Of a DNA stretch of 64,000 nt, positions 30,084-38,099 are shown in pieces. Positions within the stretch are counted from its first letter, which is position 1, and the number at the start of each line of letters is the position of its first letter. Source of the DNA: Candidatus Bathyoplasma sp. NZ (GTDB lineage: Bacteria; Bacillota_I; Bacilli_A; MAG-NZ); assembly GCA_013332095.1 (NCBI GenBank), contig JABENI010000009.1, forward strand, positions 93,651 to 157,650, written 5' to 3'. Below the pieces are notes generated by a model. The model searched no databases. It saw only the letters and a list, made by a program, of their open reading frames with translations, and was not told where the DNA came from. Both the position numbers and the translations under genes were made by a program.

Positions 30084-30809
30084 TTAAACTGCTTCAATCG
30101 ATTGAATAGTTTTATCTTCTTTTATTTGCTTATAGAATATTGCAAGAGCAATATAATATTTTGAACTAATATAAATTAAGAAAATAATAAATGCTAGGTA
30201 CGTAATCACTGCTAGGACGATTGCTAATAATATTCCTAAATAGCCTATCATATCATCAAGGCCTAAAATAATAAATACTTCTAAAAAGGTAAAAAAAACA
30301 ACAATAACTAAATATCTTAATTGCAAAAGGAATAATTTTATTTTATTTTCCTTCATCAATTCATAACTTTTTTTCAATGTTTCAATTGCACTAAGAGATT
30401 GATAATCTTCATCAATCAAAATAAATGGTAGCACACCAAACGCATAAATTAAAATTATCCCTGGAACTATGAATAATATTAATCCTATCCCAATAATTAA
30501 ATAACTTAACAACAATATACCCACTTTTTTAAATGTTTTTGGGTTAGTCAAAAACTGAAATGCTATTGAGAAACCTTGTCCTTTTCCCTTTACTATGCTA
30601 TAAGCTAATTGAGTAATTCCAATACTAATCACAACACCACTTAACATTAAAACTATTTGTGATAGAATATTAAATGGTATTGCTCTTCCAAAAATCATAA
30701 AAAAAAATGGAATTACAAATAATATCAGTTCCCACAATATTATAGAGCCGAAGACAGTTCTTTTTGGAAATTCTTTTTCCTTTTTTACTAAATTTTTAAT
30801 TATAATCAT
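30084..30809 (-). CDS. DUF975 membrane protein, copy 10 (ATG start)
   Basis: This 241-residue copy is adjacent to the intact ispH gene. The ATG at 30809-30807 is placed nine bases after GAGG, as in copy 7; an upstream in-frame start at 30851 would place the ribosome-binding site inside the gene and is rejected. The external loop is short and lacks the F-D-F-S motif. This copy keeps E-N-K-I-K-L in the conserved basic segment. Confidence 0.82.
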   Translation of the reverse strand: MIIIKNLVKKEKEFPKRTVFGSIILWELILFVIPFFFMIFGRAIPFNILSQIVLMLSGVVISIGITQLAYSIVKGKGQGFSIAFQFLTNPKTFKKVGILLLSYLIIGIGLILFIVPGIILIYAFGVLPFILIDEDYQSLSAIETLKKSYELMKENKIKLFLLQLRYLVIVVFFTFLEVFIILGLDDMIGYLGILLAIVLAVITYLAFIIFLIYISSKYYIALAIFYKQIKEDKTIQSIEAV

Positions 30810-30969
30810 TGTAATCACCTCTATATAGTTTATCCACCTAATCGATTGCAATTTATAAACATTTTAATTGATGCTGTTTATCAATTAACCTGAGACTACC
30901 ATAGCATATTTCAAAAAAATTAAGAAAAAGTAGATTTTATTTTTTTAAAAAAATCAAATTAATAAAAAA

Positions 30970-30983
30970 CAGTATGTATACTG
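30970..30983. promoter_or_regulatory. Inverted repeat in the ispH promoter region
   Basis: CAGTAT and ATACTG flank a GT centre about 50 bases before the ispH ATG, upstream of a TGATAAAAT extended -10-like element at about 31003-31011. It could be an operator, but no regulator is known. Confidence 0.3.
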
Positions 30984-31030
30984 ATAAATTTTACGTTTAA
31001 AGTATGATAAAATATTTTAGGAGGAATAAA

Positions 31031-31921
31031 ATGGAAATCAAATATATAAACCCAAATGGTTACTGTAGCGGTGTTGTAAAGGCAGTAAGGATTGTAGTTA
31101 ATGCAATAAATAGCGATGCGCCAAAACCAATTCATGTTTACGGAATGTTAATTCACAATAAAATGTTAATAGGTGCTTTAACTGAATTAGGGGTAAATAC
31201 AATTGTTAATCCTAAATTGTCTGATTTAGATAATTTAACTGGTACTGTTATTTTCACTGCACATGGTGTTTTGGATACTGTTAAACAGTATGCTATTGAT
31301 AAAAATCTACATGTGATTGATTCTTCATGTAAAGATGTTGTAAAAATACATAATATTATTAAAAAAAAATTAACTCAAGGTTTTGAAATAATTTTCGTAG
31401 GTAAAAAAAATCATCCTGAGGCCAATGCTGTTTTATTCGATAAAAAAATTCATTTAGTTGAAACCATTGATGATTTAGAGAGATTAAAGAAAAAACCTAA
31501 ATATTTTGTAACTAATCAAACTACTTTAAACATTGAAGAGTTAAAAAATATCTTTGATTACATAACAAATAATTTCAATTCTGAAATAAACGAGGAAATC
31601 TGCAGTGCTACTAGACTTAGACAGTTAGCTTTAAAAAATGCTGAGCTTTTTGATCTAGTATACATAGTTGGCGATCAACTTAGCAACAATGCAAATAGTT
31701 TAACTAAAATGCACAAAAAAGCAATTTTAATTGAATCTGTCGCTGATATTGATGAAAAAGACTTATCGGTAAAGAAGATTGGTATTGCTGCAAGTGCAAG
31801 TACTCCCAAAAAAATTACTGAAGAAGTGTATAATTTTTTACTAGAATACAAAAATAATAACGAGATAGATGTGCCTAAAAAATCTAATTTAACAAAAAAA
31901 GAAATATTATCGTTAAAATAG
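31031..31921 (+). CDS. ispH: 4-hydroxy-3-methylbut-2-enyl diphosphate reductase IspH
   Basis: IspH is the last enzyme of the MEP isoprenoid pathway, a [4Fe-4S] protein that makes IPP and DMAPP. This 296-residue form has the three cluster cysteines in N-G-Y-C-S-G-V (about 12), D-S-S-C-K-D-V (about 96) and E-I-C-S-A-T (about 192), and the diphosphate-binding motifs T-A-H-G-V near 73-77 and N-H-P-E-A near 123-127. The ATG at 31031 follows AGGAGG at the right distance, so it is chosen over an upstream in-frame ATG. Its 5' end is the source of the ten relics in the array to the left. Confidence 0.93.
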   Translation: MEIKYINPNGYCSGVVKAVRIVVNAINSDAPKPIHVYGMLIHNKMLIGALTELGVNTIVNPKLSDLDNLTGTVIFTAHGVLDTVKQYAIDKNLHVIDSSCKDVVKIHNIIKKKLTQGFEIIFVGKKNHPEANAVLFDKKIHLVETIDDLERLKKKPKYFVTNQTTLNIEELKNIFDYITNNFNSEINEEICSATRLRQLALKNAELFDLVYIVGDQLSNNANSLTKMHKKAILIESVADIDEKDLSVKKIGIAASASTPKKITEEVYNFLLEYKNNNEIDVPKKSNLTKKEILSLK

Positions 31922-31980
31922 TTTGCAAAAATAGTAAAAAAAATATATAATTGAATAGTTATATTTAGTAGAGGTGACTA

Positions 31981-32178
31981 ATGGATAAAAAGAAAGAAAA
32001 GAAAGACAGAAAAAAAAGTTTTCACTTTGTTAGAAGACATGATAATACTGTCGATGTAGCAATAAGAAAAAATCCGGCCAAAACTCTTTTTGGCAAAATA
32101 GTAGGAATATTAATTATTATTGGATTTGTAGTCCTTCCTATTGTGGGATTAGTGTTTGCAATATTTGCAAAAATTTAA
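31981..32178 (+). CDS. Small basic membrane protein, 65 residues
   Basis: This 65-residue protein has a strongly basic N-terminal half (many Lys and Arg in residues 2-40) and one C-terminal membrane helix (about 43-63). No family is recognised. It follows ispH by 59 bases with its own GAGGTGAC ribosome-binding site, and ends at a hairpin terminator. Its 3' end is present as a decayed copy in every unit of the array, always fused to ispH at the same point. Confidence 0.75.
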   Translation: MDKKKEKKDRKKSFHFVRRHDNTVDVAIRKNPAKTLFGKIVGILIIIGFVVLPIVGLVFAIFAKI

Positions 32179-32186
32179 TTTTAGAA

Positions 32187-32219
32187 AAAAAGAACAACTA
32201 AATGGAGTTCTTTTTTTTA
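32187..32219. terminator. Terminator between the 65-residue gene and DUF975 copy 11
   Basis: AAAGAAC and GTTCTTT form a stem around an ACTAAATGGA-like loop with an A-run on the left and eight Ts on the right, so it can act in both directions. Copies of this hairpin end every array unit. Confidence 0.65.
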
Positions 32220-32228
32220 ATTGTTTAA

Positions 32229-32963
32229 TTAAACTTCTTCAATCGGTTGACTGGTTCTATCTTCTTTTATCTGTTTATAAAATATTGCAAAAGCAATTTG
32301 ATATTTTGAGGCAATATAAACCATTAAAATAACAAATGGAATTGTTAATTGAGGCGGTAATAGGAAGAATCTTGAATCATAGGCTAAGGTTGTGACCAAA
32401 TAACCAACAACCCATCCTAAGAAATATCTTAATTGCAAAAGGAGCATTTTCATTTTATTTTTTTTCATCAATTCATAACTTTTTTTTAAAGTTTCAATTG
32501 TATCAAGAGATTGATAATCTTCATCAATCAAAATAAATGGTACTAAACCAAACGTATAAGATAAAATTAGTCCTGTACCAAAGAACAGTATTGCAATAAA
32601 TTCTGACAAAAGACTTAGATAAATTAATAACAATACTACCAATAACAATACCACCAATAACAATATCCCCACCCTTTTCAATGTTTTGACTTGAAATGCT
32701 ATTGAGAAAATTTTTATTTTCCCTATTACTATGCTATAAGATAATTGAGTAATTCCAATAAAACCTACTGTAGTAGCAACTATTAGAACAGTTAAAAAAA
32801 CAGTATTAGCGATATAAGAAGGAGGAGAGATTAAAACGCCAGTAAGTGAAATCAGTACCAACCCCACTCCACATAATAACAATATTAAAAAACTGAAAAC
32901 AGCTATTTTAGGAAATTTTTTTTCTTCTTTTACTAAATCTTTGATTTTAATAATTTTAATCAC
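32229..32963 (-). CDS. DUF975 membrane protein, copy 11 (ancestral locus)
   Basis: This 244-residue member sits directly behind the intact dehydrogenase gene (6-base gap) and is the source locus of the array. It is the most distinct copy: it has a leucine/valine-rich central helix pair (L-L-V-V-L-L-L-V-V-L-L-L) and lacks the N-T-K-I-F-K-R segment. Like most copies it has AAGAGGTGATTAAA followed by ATT at 32954, so the ATT context predates the amplification. Confidence 0.82.
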   Translation of the reverse strand: MIKIIKIKDLVKEEKKFPKIAVFSFLILLLCGVGLVLISLTGVLISPPSYIANTVFLTVLIVATTVGFIGITQLSYSIVIGKIKIFSIAFQVKTLKRVGILLLVVLLLVVLLLIYLSLLSEFIAILFFGTGLILSYTFGLVPFILIDEDYQSLDTIETLKKSYELMKKNKMKMLLLQLRYFLGWVVGYLVTTLAYDSRFFLLPPQLTIPFVILMVYIASKYQIAFAIFYKQIKEDRTSQPIEEV

Positions 32964-32969
32964 CTCTTT

Positions 32970-33920
32970 TTAATTTACTCTGTTAATTGCTTTTTTATCG
33001 ATAAATCCTTTTAAATTATCAAAGGCAATATCCAGTAATCTTTTTCTTGTTTCGTAAGCAGCCCAAGCTATATGTGGTGTTATATAGACATTTTCTAACT
33101 TGAACAATTCGTTATCTTTTTTTGGTGGTTCGCTAGTCAAAACATCTAAACAAGCATACCCTATTTTGTTTTTAAGTCCTTCAATTAATGCTGGTTCATC
33201 GATCAATCCACCTCTTGAAGTATTGATGATAGTTACTCCTTCTTTCATCTTCTCAATAGCATCTTGATCAATTAATTTTTCCGTGGATTTAAATAGTGGA
33301 CAATGCAAACTAATGATATCGGAATTTTTATATAAATAATCAATATCGACAAATTTCAAATTATCATTTTCATATTTTTGGTAGACAGTTCTAGAACAAA
33401 CCAAAATCTTCATATTGAATGCTGTTGCTAATTTAGCAACTTCTTTTCCAATCGAACCAAAGCCGATTAAACCGATTGTTTTGTCTTTCAACTCAAACAG
33501 CTGTTTGTCCCAAAAACAAAAATCGCTTGATTTAGACCACTTGCCATCTTTAACTAAATCTGTATGTAATTTGACTTGATTACTAGCTTCTAAAAGTAAA
33601 GCAAAAGTCATTTGAGCAACTGCTTCACTACTGTAGTGGGGGACGTTAACCACAACTATATTTTTTTCGGTAGCTGCTTCAATATCAATTCCATTGTAGC
33701 CAGTTGCAAATACTCCAATATATCTCAAACGACTATTTTCTATTATTTCGCGTGTAATTTTAATTTTATTGACCAAAACCACATCGGCGTCACTAAGTCG
33801 CTCCATAACTAAATTTTCAGGAGTTCTGTCATAAATAACTACTTCACCAAATTCTTCGAATATTGAAAAATCTAAATCTCCTGGGTTTAGTGAATAACCA
33901 TCGAGGATAACTATTTTCAT
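32970..33920 (-). CDS. D-isomer-specific 2-hydroxyacid dehydrogenase
   Basis: This 316-residue NAD-dependent dehydrogenase shows the Rossmann fingerprint G-L-I-G-F-G-S-I-G near 148-156, the catalytic Arg in N-T-S-R-G-G near 233-238, the Glu in L-T-S-E-P-P and the catalytic His in I-T-P-H-I-A-W near 291-297. Substrate is not deducible; glycerate, hydroxypyruvate or lactate-type acids are possible. The ATG at 33920 follows TAGGAGGTC at normal spacing; an in-frame start 48 bases upstream is less likely. It forms an operon with DUF975 copy 11. Confidence 0.88.
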   Translation of the reverse strand: MKIVILDGYSLNPGDLDFSIFEEFGEVVIYDRTPENLVMERLSDADVVLVNKIKITREIIENSRLRYIGVFATGYNGIDIEAATEKNIVVVNVPHYSSEAVAQMTFALLLEASNQVKLHTDLVKDGKWSKSSDFCFWDKQLFELKDKTIGLIGFGSIGKEVAKLATAFNMKILVCSRTVYQKYENDNLKFVDIDYLYKNSDIISLHCPLFKSTEKLIDQDAIEKMKEGVTIINTSRGGLIDEPALIEGLKNKIGYACLDVLTSEPPKKDNELFKLENVYITPHIAWAAYETRKRLLDIAFDNLKGFIDKKAINRVN

Positions 33921-33984
33921 TTTTGACCTCCTATTTTTTCTTATAATACTATAACAAAAAACAGTCATTTTTTCAATAGATATA

Positions 33985-34013
33985 TTGTTATTTTTCTAAA
34001 AATTTGGTACAAT
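33985..34013 (+). promoter_or_regulatory. Promoter of the antiporter gene
   Basis: TTGTTA at 33985-33990 and TACAAT at 34008-34013 are separated by 17 bases. Transcription would start at about 34020, which excludes a GTG start at 34021. Confidence 0.7.
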
Positions 34014-34041
34014 TAGCCAAGTGAAAATTAGGAGGTACAGC

Positions 34042-35217
34042 ATGATTTATAGTTTTGGTTTGATCCTAATTTTAGGATTATTATCTAGTTACATCTTTCA
34101 AAAATTAAAATTACCAGGATTAATCGGTCTTATTATCACAGGAATCTTAATTGGTCCTAGTGTTTTGGACCTTCTTGATGATAATTTATTAAATATATCT
34201 GCTGATATTCGTAAAATTGCGCTATTAGTGATTTTATTGAGAGCTGGGTTAGGAATCAAGAAAAAGACCTTAAAAAAAGTTGGGACAAAAGTTCTTAAAT
34301 TAGGTTCTCTGCCTTGTCTTTTAGAAGGTTTTGCGATAATTATCGCCGCTAGTTATATCCTGAATATCGATAAAATAGAAGCTGGAATTTTAGCCTTTAT
34401 TTTAGCTGCCGTATCACCAGCGGTTGTGGTTCCTAGTATGATTAAGTTAATCGAAAACAAAAAGGGGGCAGTTAAAGGTATACCTACTTTACTACTGGCC
34501 AGTACTTCAATCGATGATGTGTTTGCGATTACTTTATTTACTGCTTTTACCGGCTTATATTTTAGTAAAAATTCTAGCATTTTCTTAAATATCTTATCAA
34601 TACCGCTATCAATCGCTCTAGGTGTTTTGTTAGGGGTAATTGTCGCGATAACTATTTTATTTGTAAATAAAAAATTTAGTATTTCCCTAAATAAAGCGGT
34701 TATTTTATTGCTTTCCTCAGCCATTTTATTAACGTTTATTGAAGAGATTTTTGTAAATATTATTCCGATTGCCAGTCTGCTAGGATTAATGACTTTAGGA
34801 TTTGTTATTTTAGACAAAAATAAAGAATTCGGCGAAAAATTAATTAGTAAACTAAATGGGATTTGGGTATTAGTAGAAATACTTTTATTTGTATTAGTAG
34901 GTGCAACAGTAGATGTCAAAGTAGCTATTTCTTCAGGAGTTGTGGGATTAATTATTATCGCCATTGGTTTGCTATTTAGAACTATTGGTGTCTTTATATC
35001 ATTGATAAAATCTGATTTTACTTTTAAGGAAAAGTTATTTTGTGTCAGTGCTAACATACCAAAAGCAACAGTTCAAGCTGCTATTGGTTCTGTTCCACTA
35101 GCGATGGGAGTTGAGCATGGAGAGATCTTCTTAGCAATCAGTGTACTATCTATTTTAGTAACTGCTCCTTTAGGGGCAATTTTAATCAAATACGGTGGCA
35201 ATAAGTGGTTAACTTAA
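34042..35217 (+). CDS. Cation:proton antiporter, CPA2/Kef-NhaS3 type
   Basis: This 391-residue integral membrane antiporter has about 12 hydrophobic segments. The N-terminal G-L-I-G-L-I-I-T-G-I-L-I-G-P near 25-38 and the S-T-S-I-D-D-V-F-A-I segment near 155-164 (with the ion-binding Asp pair) mark the Na+/H+ exchanger family. There is no TrkA-N or TrkA-C domain. The ATG behind AGGAGG is chosen; an in-frame GTG 21 bases upstream coincides with the predicted transcription start. It probably exchanges Na+ or K+ for H+. Confidence 0.88.
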   Translation: MIYSFGLILILGLLSSYIFQKLKLPGLIGLIITGILIGPSVLDLLDDNLLNISADIRKIALLVILLRAGLGIKKKTLKKVGTKVLKLGSLPCLLEGFAIIIAASYILNIDKIEAGILAFILAAVSPAVVVPSMIKLIENKKGAVKGIPTLLLASTSIDDVFAITLFTAFTGLYFSKNSSIFLNILSIPLSIALGVLLGVIVAITILFVNKKFSISLNKAVILLLSSAILLTFIEEIFVNIIPIASLLGLMTLGFVILDKNKEFGEKLISKLNGIWVLVEILLFVLVGATVDVKVAISSGVVGLIIIAIGLLFRTIGVFISLIKSDFTFKEKLFCVSANIPKATVQAAIGSVPLAMGVEHGEIFLAISVLSILVTAPLGAILIKYGGNKWLT

Positions 35218-35226
35218 AAAGATAAT

Positions 35227-35264
35227 AAAAAGTTTACAGATAAATCTTGTAAACTTTTTTTATT
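35227..35264 (+). terminator. Terminator of the antiporter gene
   Basis: AAAAAGTTTAC and GTAAACTTTTT form an 11-bp stem followed by TTATTTTTT, ten bases after the stop codon. Confidence 0.85.
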
Positions 35265-35404
35265 TTTTCTTATTATTGAATAACTATTTCTGGCTTTTGA
35301 TTTTGTTTAATTTTTCAAGTTGTGGCTTCTTCTGTCACTATCTTTTTTGACTGTTAATTATTTTTTGGTTTAAAAAGAAAACTGTTTTTCTTTAAGAATA
35401 GTTT

Positions 35405-37099
35405 CTATACAGGGATGATAGTATCGACTTTTTTTAGTTCTCTGGGAAAACCATAAAATCCCCATTTCCCATCAAAGCGGTGTTTGTTCGGACCTAAAAT
35501 TTCAATTTTGCTAAAATTGTTTTTGCCAAAGGCTTTTTCTCCTATTGTTTTAACATTTTCTGAAATTGTCAACTCAGTTAAATTGTTATTATAAAAAACC
35601 CAGTCGTTAATTGTAGTAGTGTTATCTGGTAGGATTATTCTCTCTAATCTATTAGTTGAGAACGCCCAGTCTTTTATTTCTTCGACCGTGTCTGAAATTT
35701 CTATCTCTGTTAAATTGTTTTTATAAAAAGCCCATTCTCCTATCGTTTTTACATTGCTAGGAATTATTATACTTTCTAACTCATTGTTACTAAAAGCGTA
35801 ATCGCCTATTATTTCGATAGTCTCAGGGATTAGATAATTTTTGTGTTTTCCTAAAACACCGTAAAGCAGTTTTTCGTCTTTTGATAAAAGCGATGAACCG
35901 ATAACTTTATATTTTGGATTATTGGGATCAACTTTTAAAGATGGTATAGTCCCCCAATCAAACGAATAAAATCCTAAATCGGTTACGGTTGCTGAAATAG
36001 TTATTTCTTTGAGACCGTTTTCTAAAAAAGATCCTTCTTTAATTGCAATGACACTGTTAGGAATATTTATTTTTGTTAAATCGTTACCGTAAAAAGCGTA
36101 TTCATCAATCGTTATTACTCCACTGGGAATATCTACAAAACTCAAATTGTTACTAGAAAAACTCCATTTTCCAACAGTCGTTAAGGCAGTCGGAATTGCC
36201 AACTGCTCTATCCGGTTATCATGGAAAGCGTAATCTCCTATTTCTACAATTGAATTAGGTAAATTGATAGCGGTTAACTTATTTTTGGTAACCGCATACG
36301 CGCCAATTGTTTTTAAATCTTTTGGCAGTATTAAACTACTTAAATTGTTTTTATAAAAAGCATAACTTTCAATTCTTTCTACCGATTTAGGAACAGTAAA
36401 ACTAGTATGTATCCCAATTAAAGCGTATAAAATAGTTCCATCAGCAGAAACTAACGCTGAATTTTCCATCTTAAAGCCAGTATTGTCACTATCAATATTG
36501 AATGAATTTAAACTTCGCCAGTCAAATGCGGCAAATTTTATCGTTTTCACATTTTTAGAAATGGCAACACTAGTTAAACTATTACTAGAAAAAGCGTATT
36601 CATTAATCGTTGTTACGGTATTAGGAATGGTAATTTCAGTCAATCCTTTATCGGATAGAGCAGATTTACCAATTGTTGTTACTGCAATATTGTTGATTTT
36701 AGGTGGAATCAAAACCTTTTTCAAACAATTTACCCCTTTTAAATAATCTTTTATCGTACTTTCTTCTTCAGCAAATTCAAAACAATATTTTGGTGTCGTA
36801 ACAATAACTTTTCTGCTGACTTCTTCTGCGATATTGCCAGCTTCATCAGTAACATTATAGTTAATTATATATTCACCTAATTGTCTAGTATTAACATCGT
36901 TATAGACTTCTGTAATCAAATCTTTATCTTTGTTATCTACTATTTCTACTCCTTGGTCGATATAAATACTCCCATAATCAATAATAATTTCCGGTTCGCC
37001 AATTAGCGTCATTACTGGCTTATTTTGATCTTTTTGGCAACCAACTAACAGAATGAGCGATGCTATTATTAATATTTTTTTAGTGTTTTTAAATTTCAT
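35405..37099 (-). CDS. BspA-like leucine-rich repeat lipoprotein with DUF5011-type domain
   Basis: This 564-residue surface lipoprotein has a signal peptide ending in a lipobox, L-L-V-G-C at about 17-21, so Cys21 is lipidated. Residues about 30-105 form an Ig-like DUF5011-type domain (D-Y-G-S-I-Y-I-D-Q-G-V-E, then Y-N-V-T-D-E-A-G-N). The rest consists of about a dozen BspA/LRR_5 repeats of about 23 residues, with I-G-x-Y-A-F-x-x-N-x-L as the recurring core, interrupted by two longer inserts. Such proteins bind host or environmental ligands; the partner is unknown. It is the last gene of the leftward hemW-xerD-deoB-ldh run. Confidence 0.88.
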   Translation of the reverse strand: MKFKNTKKILIIASLILLVGCQKDQNKPVMTLIGEPEIIIDYGSIYIDQGVEIVDNKDKDLITEVYNDVNTRQLGEYIINYNVTDEAGNIAEEVSRKVIVTTPKYCFEFAEEESTIKDYLKGVNCLKKVLIPPKINNIAVTTIGKSALSDKGLTEITIPNTVTTINEYAFSSNSLTSVAISKNVKTIKFAAFDWRSLNSFNIDSDNTGFKMENSALVSADGTILYALIGIHTSFTVPKSVERIESYAFYKNNLSSLILPKDLKTIGAYAVTKNKLTAINLPNSIVEIGDYAFHDNRIEQLAIPTALTTVGKWSFSSNNLSFVDIPSGVITIDEYAFYGNDLTKINIPNSVIAIKEGSFLENGLKEITISATVTDLGFYSFDWGTIPSLKVDPNNPKYKVIGSSLLSKDEKLLYGVLGKHKNYLIPETIEIIGDYAFSNNELESIIIPSNVKTIGEWAFYKNNLTEIEISDTVEEIKDWAFSTNRLERIILPDNTTTINDWVFYNNNLTELTISENVKTIGEKAFGKNNFSKIEILGPNKHRFDGKWGFYGFPRELKKVDTIIPV

Positions 37100-37123
37100 T
37101 TTGCCATCCCATAGTGAATTATT

Positions 37124-38071
37124 TTATTTTTCGGAAAAATTTTCTCTAGCTTTCTTTAGTAAAATACCACATTTTTTTAATTTCTCTAATTCTATTTCAC
37201 CGAGTTCTAATTCAATAATTTTCCTAATTCCATTTTCATTAATTATCGTCGGAACTCCTAAACAAACATCTTTAATTCCATACTCACCATCTAACAAAAC
37301 TGATGTAGATAGAATTGAATTGCAATTGTTGACAATACTATCGGTAATTTTTGTCAAGGCAACTCCAATTCCATAAGATGTGTATCCTTTTTTCTCAATT
37401 ACTTCTCCGGCGGCTTTTTTAACGCTAATTCTAACAGTCTCTTTTAAAGACAACGGCAAATCTAAAGCTTTTAAAATATCATTGATGTGCGTTCCCCCAA
37501 TATAGGTGTTATCCCAAGAGACAAATTCACTATCACCGTGTTCACCTAAAATATAACTGTGAATATTATTAGAGTTAATTTCTAATTTTTCCGCTAAGAT
37601 ATGTCTTAATCTCGAAGTATCTAAAGTAGTCCCTGATCCAATTACTTTGTGTTTATCAAAATTACTAAACTTAATTGCGTAGTAGGTCATTAAATCAACT
37701 GGATTACTAGAAATTATATAAATACCATTAAAACTAGTCTTATTAATTTCATTAATAATGTTTTTTAAAATAGCGATATTTTGAGCTGCTAATTCTAGTC
37801 TACTCTGGCCACTCTTTCGGTTGACTCCTGCCGTAATAACAACGATATCTACATTTTCACAATCGCTGTAATTACCAGCCCATATTTTTGGAGGTTTGGG
37901 AATATAGGCTAATCCGTGATTTAAATCTAATGCTTCGCCACATGCTTTTTCATAATCGATATCTATTAAGATGATTTCATCGACGCCAATCGATTGATTA
38001 ATCATGGAATAAATATAACTTAATCCGACATTTCCTGTTCCTATTACTGCAATTTTTCTTGATTTGTTCAT
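37124..38071 (-). CDS. L-lactate/malate dehydrogenase family protein
   Basis: This is a 315-residue NAD-dependent 2-ketoacid reductase. The Rossmann motif G-T-G-N-V-G-L-S is near 11-18, the catalytic His is in G-E-H-G-D-S near 183-188, and substrate-binding Arg is in T-S-R-L-R-H. The active-site loop reads A-G-V-N-R-K-S-G-Q-S-R: the position that is Gln in L-lactate dehydrogenases (Q102) is Arg, as in malate dehydrogenases. The overall form is LDH-like, so substrate preference is uncertain. AAGGAG precedes the ATG; deoB lies 28 bases upstream. Confidence 0.8.
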   Translation of the reverse strand: MNKSRKIAVIGTGNVGLSYIYSMINQSIGVDEIILIDIDYEKACGEALDLNHGLAYIPKPPKIWAGNYSDCENVDIVVITAGVNRKSGQSRLELAAQNIAILKNIINEINKTSFNGIYIISSNPVDLMTYYAIKFSNFDKHKVIGSGTTLDTSRLRHILAEKLEINSNNIHSYILGEHGDSEFVSWDNTYIGGTHINDILKALDLPLSLKETVRISVKKAAGEVIEKKGYTSYGIGVALTKITDSIVNNCNSILSTSVLLDGEYGIKDVCLGVPTIINENGIRKIIELELGEIELEKLKKCGILLKKARENFSEK

Positions 38072-38099
38072 TTGGTTCTCCTTTTATTTTTTTAATATT

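Larger units (their letters stand above)
17690..33920. repeat. Tandem segmental array: ten decayed units plus the intact source segment
   Basis: Ten copies of one segment lie head to tail. Each unit, left to right, holds a decayed ispH promoter and 5' end (plus strand) joined by a shared deletion to the 3' end of the 65-residue gene, a terminator hairpin and a complete DUF975 gene (minus). The left five also keep about 300 bases of the 3' end of the 2-hydroxyacid dehydrogenase gene (minus). The intact source genes are at 31031-33920. Unit length falls from about 1.5 kb on the left to 1.1-1.3 kb on the right, mainly by loss of the dehydrogenase piece. Only DUF975 stays open in every unit. Confidence 0.85.

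Noticed and set aside
17690..32963. Prophage or insertion-sequence cluster as cause of the DUF975 array
   Set aside because: No transposase, integrase or terminal inverted repeats are seen; unit edges are pieces of neighbouring host genes.
34021..34041. GTG start of the antiporter gene 21 bases upstream
   Set aside because: It falls at the predicted transcription start and would place the AGGAGG site inside the coding sequence.
35372..35395. AAAGAAAA/TTTTCTTT hairpin after the LRR lipoprotein gene
   Set aside because: The stem has no GC pairs beyond two and lacks a clear T-run, so it was not listed as a terminator.
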